Shown: positions 34,005 to 39,816 of the stretch, piece after piece
Layout of the letters: each line of letters opens with the position of its first letter
Numbering within the stretch: the first letter of the stretch is position 1
DNA from: Lewinellaceae bacterium
GTDB lineage: Bacteria > Bacteroidota > Bacteroidia > Chitinophagales > Saprospiraceae
Direction of reading: 5' to 3'
DNA: 39,816 nucleotides
Assembly: GCA_024642625.1 (NCBI GenBank)
Contig: JAHEAU010000003.1
Coordinates: 1 to 39,816, forward strand
Notes under the pieces: generated by a model
The model's input: only the letters and a program-made list of their open reading frames with translations
Databases searched by the model: none
Told to the model about the DNA's origin: nothing
Program-made: the position numbers and the translations under genes

Positions 34005-34991
34005 ATGATGGATGGATTGATTGACCGATTTTCTGACCAACTCGAAGAAGCTCTGGAAATTGGCAGAAATGCCAAACTGACAACTCCTGAACGAATCGAC
34101 AAGGTTTTTGTGACTGGATTGGGAGGTTCTGGAATCGGCGGTGATTTTGTGGCTTCGTTTGTTCGAGATACATGTCCCGTCCCTTATATTGTATCAAAAA
34201 GTTATCAGATTCCGGCTTGGGTTGGTCCTCATACTTTGGCTATTGCTTCTTCATATTCAGGTAATACAGAAGAAACCCTCACTGCGCTTAGCGGTCTTTT
34301 GCTGTCCGGCGCCAAAGTCATCATTGTATCTTCTGGTGGCAAGATGATTGATATTGCTAAAGCAGAAGGACTGGACTATATCCAACTTCCAGACGATTGG
34401 CCCAGTCCAAGAGCATGTCTTGGGTACTCCCTTGTCCAACAACTCGTCATTTTGTCTCGTTTTGGATTGATCTCTAACTCACTTCTTGACGAGATCTTTC
34501 TGGCGGCTCAACTCCTTCGAAAAGAGTCATCAGATATCCGCGAACGGGCTGAGCGGATTGCAGCCTTGCTGCTTGGCAAAACTACGGTCATCTACACCAC
34601 AGATCGAAGCGAACCAATCGCACTGCGGTTCCGACAACAGCTGAACGAGAATGCAAAAGTGTTGTGCTGGCATCACGTTATTCCTGAAATGAACCACAAT
34701 GAATTGGTAGGTTGGCGTGATCGCAGGGATGATTTGGCAGTCGTCGTTTTTAGAAATCGAGATGATTTTTCCCGGAACCAAATACGTCTCGAAATCAATA
34801 AGGAAATTGTCAGTCACTATACCGGAAGCTTCATAGAGATATATGCCAAAGGGCAGAGTCTGATCGAACAGACAATGTATCATGTTCATCTTGGAGATTG
34901 GGTGTCCTGGTATCTGGCTCAATTGCGTGGAGTAGATGCTACGGAAGTGCGAATAATTGATTTTCTGAAATCCGAACTGGCGAACCGGTAA
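34005..34991 (+). CDS. Bifunctional phosphoglucose/phosphomannose isomerase
   Basis: Interconverts fructose-6-phosphate with glucose-6-phosphate or mannose-6-phosphate. Starting at ATG 34005 (MMDGLIDRFSDQLEEALEIG), the protein has 328 residues, normal for the PGI/PMI family; the track start adds 18 residues overlapping the divergent promoter region. Two SIS domains are visible: VFVTGLGGSGIGGDFVASFV with the sugar-phosphate-binding SSYSGNTEETL, and the C-terminal HHVIPEMNHNELVGW with the catalytic Glu/His. It is followed by the gap 34992-35073, which holds the near-palindrome GTTCTAAATAGAAC (34997-35010). It may act with pyk and mannose-based surface sugars. Confidence 0.92.
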   Translation: MMDGLIDRFSDQLEEALEIGRNAKLTTPERIDKVFVTGLGGSGIGGDFVASFVRDTCPVPYIVSKSYQIPAWVGPHTLAIASSYSGNTEETLTALSGLLLSGAKVIIVSSGGKMIDIAKAEGLDYIQLPDDWPSPRACLGYSLVQQLVILSRFGLISNSLLDEIFLAAQLLRKESSDIRERAERIAALLLGKTTVIYTTDRSEPIALRFRQQLNENAKVLCWHHVIPEMNHNELVGWRDRRDDLAVVVFRNRDDFSRNQIRLEINKEIVSHYTGSFIEIYAKGQSLIEQTMYHVHLGDWVSWYLAQLRGVDATEVRIIDFLKSELANR

Positions 34992-35073
34992 TTTCTGTTC
35001 TAAATAGAACCTTCTTTGCACTTCCGGCGTTAGTCTCATCGTAACAGCCTCATCTTCATCTATTATTTGTCCT

Positions 35074-36108
35074 ATGATTCTCTTGATTCAACGTGCCTTG
35101 TTTGCCTTTCTTTTGTTCGGTATGTTCTCCTATTCACTTCATGCGCAGCAGGTAGAAGAAAAGCAGATGTCGCTTGTTGTCAAAAAGACGGCGACGTGGT
35201 GCCCGAATTGTGGATCATGGGGATGGCAGTGGTTCAAGGAGTTGATCGGTGATACTGAAAATGATGCATTTGCAATTGCACTACACAGTACGAATAGCCA
35301 ACTTAAGCCGCCCATGGATCTTGATGGCAGCATTTTAGCCCAGTTCACAGGCAATGGAGGATTTCCTACTTTTTTTGTCAACGGGGCATCTTATTCGACG
35401 TATGACGGGTTGATCAATGCAGTAGAATTAGCTGCGAGCCAGGATCCGATTGCAGGTCTTGGCATGCAAACAGGATATGACAATGGAGAAATTGCATGCC
35501 ATGGGAAGGTTGATTTCTTTCAGCCGTTCAATGGTGAGGTATATGTTGGATATTATATCATTGAAGACAGTCTTGTTTTTGATCAATCAGCTCAGGGGCC
35601 GAATGCAATTCACCGGTTTGTCCTTCGCGATGCTATGGAGTCCAAACCATTTGGAAATGGAATGGACGTGGATGTTCAAGTGGGCGAATCCGTTTATTTC
35701 TCAAGCGTCCAAACCTATCCATCAAATGCTCTGGATCGATTATCTATATTGGGTGTAATCTGGACCTATGCAAATGGGAAATACACCCATTTGAATAGTT
35801 GGATGGAACCGGTGGCGGAAGGACCAATATCCGGTCTCGATCAAAACAGTTTCTTTTCTGAGACCAAAGTGTTTCCTAATCCTGTTGCAACCGGGCAAAA
35901 GGTCATTCTGGACTTACCAGATGGAATCAAGGGCATAGTAAACGTACAAGTGATTCAAAGTGATGGTCGTATCGTTAAGTCCTTTGTCATTCATGAAGGC
36001 TTGAATCAAGACATTCTGTTACCGTCGTCATTGGTGCCTGGTTCCTATTTTATTCGCATTGAACAGGGCCCCAATTCAGCAACATTACCGCTCACAATAA
36101 ACAAATAG
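35074..36108 (+). CDS. Omp28/thioredoxin-like protein, T9SS-secreted
   Basis: The 344-residue exported protein has a signal peptide (ALFAFLLFGMFSYSLHAQ), then a thioredoxin-like fold with TATWCPNCGSWGW (CxxC at about residues 44-47), GGFPTFFVNG holding the cis-Pro region, and a beta-rich middle portion typical of Omp28-related proteins. The last ~75 residues are a T9SS type A sorting domain (KVFPNPVATGQKVILDLP, VPGSYFIRIEQG). It would be delivered to the cell surface or medium by the T9SS. Redox activity is plausible from CxxC but unproven. It stands 82 bases after the isomerase and ends 31 bases from convergent psd. Confidence 0.88.
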   Translation: MILLIQRALFAFLLFGMFSYSLHAQQVEEKQMSLVVKKTATWCPNCGSWGWQWFKELIGDTENDAFAIALHSTNSQLKPPMDLDGSILAQFTGNGGFPTFFVNGASYSTYDGLINAVELAASQDPIAGLGMQTGYDNGEIACHGKVDFFQPFNGEVYVGYYIIEDSLVFDQSAQGPNAIHRFVLRDAMESKPFGNGMDVDVQVGESVYFSSVQTYPSNALDRLSILGVIWTYANGKYTHLNSWMEPVAEGPISGLDQNSFFSETKVFPNPVATGQKVILDLPDGIKGIVNVQVIQSDGRIVKSFVIHEGLNQDILLPSSLVPGSYFIRIEQGPNSATLPLTINK

Positions 36109-36139
36109 ATCGGTTAAAACAAGAGGATATAGATAGCGA

Positions 36140-36808
36140 TTAGATTGCCCCTTTTGGATCTGCAAAACGAGCGATCACAGTTTCATTACCCACTACAACA
36201 TCATTTAAGCCGATAGCTATCTCAGCATCCTTGGGTAAAAAGAGATCTACTCTGGATCCAAATTTGATGAAACCAAGCTCTTCACCCTGGACAGCAAGGT
36301 CGCCTGTTTCTGCATAACAGATGATCCGACGGGCGACGTAACCAGCGATCTGGCGGACCAACACTGAGCCCCATGAATTCTCGAGGACGACTGTGGTGCG
36401 TTCATTTGCCAAACTAGATTTGGGATCCCACGCCAGCAGGAATTTTCCAGGATGATATTTGGAATAGACGATTTTACCGCCAGTTGGATACCGGTTTACA
36501 TGAACGTTAAGTGGGGACATGAAAATGCTAACTTGAATTCGTTGCTCCTTTAACGCTTCACTTTCATACGTTTCTTCGATAACCAATACTTTACCATCCG
36601 CCGGGGCGTAGAGTGTTTGATCATCCCTTTTCAGAATCGGACGCTCGGGGTGCCGAAAGAAATTCAGCATAAATACATACAAACCGATACAAATAACCAG
36701 CGCTGGTAGCGTCAGCAAGGGTAACCCATTCTGAATAGCAGCAAGTACGAGTAAGATAATGACTGCAGTGAAAATGAGAGGCCGGTGTCCTTCCTTGTGA
36801 TAGCGCAT
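36140..36808 (-). CDS. psd: Phosphatidylserine decarboxylase proenzyme
   Basis: Makes phosphatidylethanolamine from phosphatidylserine at the inner membrane. The 222-residue protein is the short, Psd-A type: two N-terminal membrane helices (about 10-50), the APADGKVLVIEE motif, FMSPLNVHVNRYPTGG with the catalytic His region, and the self-cleavage site FIKFGSRVDLFLP, where cutting before Ser185 creates the pyruvoyl group. It lies 45 bases after cdsA on the same strand. The step between them, PssA, is not seen here. Confidence 0.95.
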   Translation of the reverse strand: MRYHKEGHRPLIFTAVIILLVLAAIQNGLPLLTLPALVICIGLYVFMLNFFRHPERPILKRDDQTLYAPADGKVLVIEETYESEALKEQRIQVSIFMSPLNVHVNRYPTGGKIVYSKYHPGKFLLAWDPKSSLANERTTVVLENSWGSVLVRQIAGYVARRIICYAETGDLAVQGEELGFIKFGSRVDLFLPKDAEIAIGLNDVVVGNETVIARFADPKGAI

Positions 36809-36853
36809 AATGGATATTGTGAGTCAAAATTAAGGTTTGGACAATAATTGGTT

Positions 36854-37705
36854 CTATCGCAATGCAATCCAATAGAGAGCTACGGGGGGTAATGCAAAAA
36901 GAAATGCATCAAATCGATCCAGAATTCCACCATGTCCGGGCAAAAGATGCCCAGAATCCTTGACTTCAAACTCCCGTTTCAGCATGGATTCAACAAGGTC
37001 ACCCAATGGGCCCCAAATGGAAACGAGAATGGCTATGATCAGCCCATCTCTGACTGTCCATGTATCAAGCATATAGGCTATTAACCGACCGGTTAATAAC
37101 GTAACCAGCATACCGCCAACCCACCCCTCCCAGGTTTTCTTGGGGGAAATTTGCGGCAAGAGCAAACGTTTGCCCCATCGCATTCCACTGAGATAAGCTC
37201 CACTGTCATTTGACCAGACCAGAAAAAGTATTGCCAACACCTGATGGTATGAATAAGAACCATTAACAATTGTGATCATTGGTAAGCAACCAAAGGGGAG
37301 AGCGATGTAGATCAGGCCAGTTAGTCCAAGTGCAGCTTGTGAGAATCGTTCGGATCGACGAACAAAGAGCTCAGGGATAAAAAACCAAGCTAGTAAGGCT
37401 GTCATATAAAGAAGCAGGAACAGTGCGAGTTGCTTGCCGGGCATGGTTACACCATGTGCGAGGTATACCGCAGTGACGTATGGAATCATCCCCCAAACAA
37501 TGCCGGAGTACTTCCTCCAAAGATCCTTCCAGATATCCTTTGGTGCAACAAGTGTGTAATATTCTCGAAGGCAAACCAAAAGAATGACCCCAAATAAAAG
37601 TATAAACGGCCACTTTCCTGATAGCGTCCCAATGAGGATCACAAGAACAAACAGAACACTGGTAATGACACGTTGACGCAAGACAGAAGAATTTGAATCG
37701 CTCAA
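36854..37705 (-). CDS. cdsA: Phosphatidate cytidylyltransferase (CDP-diglyceride synthase)
   Basis: Forms CDP-diacylglycerol from phosphatidate and CTP, the precursor of all phospholipids; integral inner-membrane enzyme. It has about eight membrane helices and the CdsA hallmarks SNDSGAYLSGMRWGKR, SPKKTWEGWVGG and the C-terminal signature GDLVESMLKREFEVKDSGHLLPGHGG. The start is uncertain: the track start (37771) is a TTG overlapping pdxJ. No in-frame ATG precedes the first helix; the TTG at 37705 gives MSDSNSSVLRQRVITSVLF and 283 residues, the usual length. It is divergent from pdxJ (65 bases between the starts chosen) and followed by psd. Confidence 0.9.
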   Translation of the reverse strand: MSDSNSSVLRQRVITSVLFVLVILIGTLSGKWPFILLFGVILLVCLREYYTLVAPKDIWKDLWRKYSGIVWGMIPYVTAVYLAHGVTMPGKQLALFLLLYMTALLAWFFIPELFVRRSERFSQAALGLTGLIYIALPFGCLPMITIVNGSYSYHQVLAILFLVWSNDSGAYLSGMRWGKRLLLPQISPKKTWEGWVGGMLVTLLTGRLIAYMLDTWTVRDGLIIAILVSIWGPLGDLVESMLKREFEVKDSGHLLPGHGGILDRFDAFLFALPPVALYWIALR

Positions 37706-37770
37706 AACTACGCAAATCAATTCAGCAGTCCTTTGCCAATAAGCACATAAGCACCACCTATATTTGCCCA

Positions 37771-38505
37771 ATGAAAAAAGAGACCATGTCGACCAGGTTA
37801 AGCGTCAATTTAAACAAAGTGGCATTGATCAGGAATGCTCGGGGAGGGAATTTGCCTGATCTGGTGAAGGTCGCTATCGATTGTGAAGCATTTGGTGCTG
37901 AAGGGATCACAGTTCACCCTCGGCCGGATGAGCGACATATCCGGTTTGCCGATTTGCCAGTGTTATTGGCCGTTGTGAAAACAGAGTTTAATATAGAAGG
38001 TAATCCAACGCGCCATTTTCTTAATGAAGTGACAAAGCATCCCCCTCATCAATGTACTCTTGTGCCGGATATGCCTTCAGCTTTGACTTCAGATGGTGGC
38101 TGGGACACACAGACTCACCGAGGATTACTGACTGATGTAACGGCAGAACTAAAAGAAAAAGGGATTCGTGTTTCTTTGTTTATCGATCCAGATCCGGTAC
38201 AGGTTGAAGGCGCGTTACAGGTGGGCGCAGATCGGGTAGAATTGTATACGGGTAACTATGCGCACAGATATGTATCAAACCCGACCGAAGCCATTAGAGA
38301 TCATGTGGCATGTGCCTTGGAAGCAAACAGATTAGGCATCGGTTTGAATGCTGGACATGACTTGAATCTGGAAAATTTACTGTTCTACAGGCGTTCACTG
38401 ACCAATCTGGCTGAAGTATCTATTGGTCATGCTCTGGTCTGTGATGCACTCTATTTTGGTCTGGCCAACACAATCAGAATGTACAAACGCTTATTGCTTG
38501 ATTGA
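37771..38505 (+). CDS. pdxJ: Pyridoxine 5'-phosphate synthase
   Basis: Last step of de novo vitamin B6 synthesis, condensing 1-deoxyxylulose-5-phosphate with 3-amino-2-oxopropyl phosphate; cytoplasmic TIM barrel. The chosen ATG at 37771 gives 244 residues; ATG 37786 (MSTRLSVNLNKVALIRNARGG) is an equally good start. Hallmarks are VNLNKVALIRNARGGN, the catalytic Glu region AFGAEGITVHPRPDERHI, RVELYTGNYAH, LGIGLNAGHDLNLENL and VSIGHALVCDAL. The 5' end of the track ORF (from 37693) overlaps cdsA and is not needed. Confidence 0.96.
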   Translation: MKKETMSTRLSVNLNKVALIRNARGGNLPDLVKVAIDCEAFGAEGITVHPRPDERHIRFADLPVLLAVVKTEFNIEGNPTRHFLNEVTKHPPHQCTLVPDMPSALTSDGGWDTQTHRGLLTDVTAELKEKGIRVSLFIDPDPVQVEGALQVGADRVELYTGNYAHRYVSNPTEAIRDHVACALEANRLGIGLNAGHDLNLENLLFYRRSLTNLAEVSIGHALVCDALYFGLANTIRMYKRLLLD

Positions 38506-38524
38506 TGTTCTGACGACCAAGTCA

Positions 38525-38971
38525 TTAGGAAGAATAGTTGATTGTTATGGTATAGCTCTTCTTTTTTGGCAGCGTTTTGGGGGTATTGGTCTTGGTCGGA
38601 GTCGTATAGGTGTAAGTCAATGCTGGAGCAACTTGTTGAGACTTGATGGGTGGTAGTCTGAAATGGATCTGGATTTTTTTATGGAACAGGACCTTGACAC
38701 CCCGAGTGAGTTCAAGGTTGAAACGCAACAGGTTGACAAGTCGGATTGCCTCCTCAGTGCAACCGCCGCCTACACCTTTTATTACATGAACATCGGTTAC
38801 TTTGCCTTTATGGTTTATCCCGTAACGAAGATGCACTGTGCCTTCGATTTTTTGTGTTAGTGCTTCCTCAGGGTAGGACAAATGCTTGCTGATGAAGGCC
38901 CGAAGTGCTTTTACTCCTCCAGGATATTCAGGCTTTTTAAGAATGGAAGAGCCTTTGACTTCTTTTTTCAT
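38525..38971 (-). CDS. TonB C-terminal-domain protein without membrane anchor
   Basis: The 148-residue protein carries a TonB-like C-terminal domain at about 15-105: KPEYPGGVKALRAFISKHLSYPEEALT, then GTVHLRYGINHKGKVTDVHVIKGVGGGCTEEAIRLV. In Bacteroidota this domain usually ends an inner-membrane TonB or follows a signal peptide. Here there is neither: it starts MKKEVKGSSILKK and ends in a Thr/Pro/Lys-rich tail (TKTNTPKTLPKKKSYT). It may act in the cytoplasm or be an anchorless remnant. The ATG at 38971 is 59 bases from rpsU and divergent from it; no upstream extension in frame looks secretory. Domain call secure, role unknown. Confidence 0.82.
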   Translation of the reverse strand: MKKEVKGSSILKKPEYPGGVKALRAFISKHLSYPEEALTQKIEGTVHLRYGINHKGKVTDVHVIKGVGGGCTEEAIRLVNLLRFNLELTRGVKVLFHKKIQIHFRLPPIKSQQVAPALTYTYTTPTKTNTPKTLPKKKSYTITINYSS

Positions 38972-39030
38972 GGTGTTTGAAGATCTGGGGAAAGGAATTA
39001 TTTTTACGACTGAAAATATCGGTTCTACCT

Positions 39031-39216
39031 ATGTTGATCATCGAAGTTAACGATACGGAGTCGATCGACCGCGTATTGAAGAATTATAAACGGAAATTGG
39101 ATCGTGCGGGTATTGTCAAAGAACTGCGTGAACGTAAGCATTACACCAAGCCATCCGTTAAGAAACGGATAAACTATCTGAAGGCTGAATATCGCCAGCG
39201 GACGTTCGGGGTCTGA
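39031..39216 (+). CDS. rpsU: 30S ribosomal protein bS21
   Basis: Small-subunit ribosomal protein near the anti-Shine-Dalgarno region. Trimmed to ATG 39031, giving 61 residues: MLIIEVNDTESIDRVLKNYKRKLDRAGIVKELRERKHYTKPSVKKR, the standard short, basic bS21. The track's 18-residue N-terminal extension from 38977 is not family-like. The next gene on the same strand is a XerC/D-type recombinase, an order common in this phylum. Confidence 0.96.
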   Translation: MLIIEVNDTESIDRVLKNYKRKLDRAGIVKELRERKHYTKPSVKKRINYLKAEYRQRTFGV

Positions 39217-39278
39217 TCACTTTCCTCTTTCTTGCAATTCCCTTATCTTGGCCGGTATACTATTGGATAACGGAGCCG

Positions 39279-39816
39279 ATGATGGAATTGACGAGTTTCA
39301 GAGCTTTTCTGGAACTGGAGAAGCGCCGGTCAGCGCATACAGTAATCGCATACTGTCAAGATATTGAGCAGTGTTTTCACTATTTTGAACAACAGTATTC
39401 AATTGTTGAACCTGCAGATGTAACAGCTGTCATGGTTCGCTCTTGGGCTGTTTCAATGATGGAAAAAGGATTGGCAAGTACGTCTATCCGACGCAAGGTT
39501 TCTTCCCTTAAAACGTTTTATAAATATCTGCAGCGCCGAAGGGGATTGGCCCAGAACCCGGTTACATCTGTTATACTTCCACGCACAGGAAAGCGAATGC
39601 CAACGTTTATTCCAGTTCGATCAATGGATCAATTTTTTGACCATCTACCTAGCGACAATTCCTTTTTATCAGTCCGAGATCGATTGATAATGAACATGTT
39701 GTACGAAACAGGAATGCGCCGATCGGAGCTGTTGAGTGTAAGCCTGGAAAAGATTGACCTTGTTCGGAAGCAAATTCAAATCGTAGGCAAAAGAAATAAG
39801 GAGCGTATTATACCTA
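39279..39816 (+). CDS. Tyrosine recombinase (XerC/XerD type), partial
   Basis: Site-specific recombinase cut by the window end, so absent from the track. I read it from ATG 39279 (39282 also possible): MMELTSFRAFLELEKRRSAHTVIAYCQDIEQ, an N-terminal SAM-like core-binding domain, then STSIRRKVSSLKTFYKYLQRR, NPVTSVILPRTGKRMPTFI and the catalytic domain with the first Arg in LYETGMRRSELL and the Lys region VGKRNKERIIP. The HxxR and Tyr motifs lie outside. XerC/XerD resolve chromosome dimers at dif; position behind rpsU supports a housekeeping rather than mobile-element enzyme. About 179 residues are visible. Confidence 0.9.
   Translation, partial: MMELTSFRAFLELEKRRSAHTVIAYCQDIEQCFHYFEQQYSIVEPADVTAVMVRSWAVSMMEKGLASTSIRRKVSSLKTFYKYLQRRRGLAQNPVTSVILPRTGKRMPTFIPVRSMDQFFDHLPSDNSFLSVRDRLIMNMLYETGMRRSELLSVSLEKIDLVRKQIQIVGKRNKERIIP

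Noticed and set aside
34530-35039. Minus-strand ORF of 169 residues over the PGI/PMI gene
   Set aside because: Opposite strand of a well-supported isomerase; no recognisable domain.
39279-39816. Integrase of a mobile element
   Set aside because: Sits behind rpsU as housekeeping XerC-type genes do; no att repeats, tRNA or element genes seen, though the window ends here.
1-39816. CRISPR arrays, tRNA/rRNA genes, insertion sequences, known riboswitches
   Set aside because: Scanned gaps by eye on both strands; no regular repeats, cloverleaf-like segments, transposase ORFs or terminal repeats were found.

Overview
The window reads as a chromosomal segment of a Bacteroidota bacterium. Evidence is the PorP/SprF plus PorE-like pair of the type IX secretion system (T9SS), two secreted proteins with C-terminal T9SS sorting domains, a PadR/PspC pair, a six-gene Na+-translocating NADH:quinone reductase operon, a MetG with KISTS in place of KMSKS, the short start boxes TAnnTTTG, and the lack of clear Shine-Dalgarno sequences. 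The gene set looks most like the Saprospiria/Chitinophagia side of the phylum, but that placement is weak. Base composition looks even. I see no insertion sequence, prophage, CRISPR array, rRNA or tRNA. The longest gene-free stretch is about 270 bases.

Layout. 1-927 (minus): acpP then fabF (cut by the window edge), separated by an internal terminator-like hairpin. 1198-2631: pyruvate kinase. 2705-7628 (plus): a tightly packed envelope run of TPR protein, DUF4292-type lipoprotein and EnvC-like LytM protein, followed by the GTPase HflX. 7733-10005: M29 aminopeptidase, then padR-pspC behind a good Bacteroidota promoter. 10176-11168: a Nudix hydrolase facing a small secreted cysteine-rich protein, with a perfect bidirectional terminator between them. 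11373-14855: a small lipoprotein resembling the M4-protease inhibitor emfourin, followed after 9 bases by a T9SS-exported thermolysin-like (M4) protease. 14920-19478: GT9 glycosyltransferase, PorP/SprF and a PorE-like OmpA protein with an extra DUF1573 domain. 19542-26589: pnuC and nqrABCDEF, where NqrA carries an unusual N-terminal membrane segment.

26712-30640: metG and lnt, translated almost end to end. 30627-33936 (minus): YraN, bL31 type B, a GlmU-like nucleotidyltransferase, a spermidine-synthase-like methyltransferase and a small membrane protein. 34005-36108: phosphoglucose/phosphomannose isomerase and an Omp28/thioredoxin-like T9SS cargo. 36140-37705 (minus): psd and cdsA (phospholipid synthesis). 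37771-39816: pdxJ, a TonB C-terminal-domain protein (minus), rpsU and the start of a XerC/D-type recombinase.

Most of this is core-genome housekeeping and envelope biology. The strongest candidate for something little described is the lipoprotein-inhibitor/T9SS-M4-protease pair at 11373-14855. Next are the membrane-tethered NqrA with a Crp-like site upstream, and the PorE-DUF1573 fusion. All functional calls rest on reading motifs by eye; no database search was run.
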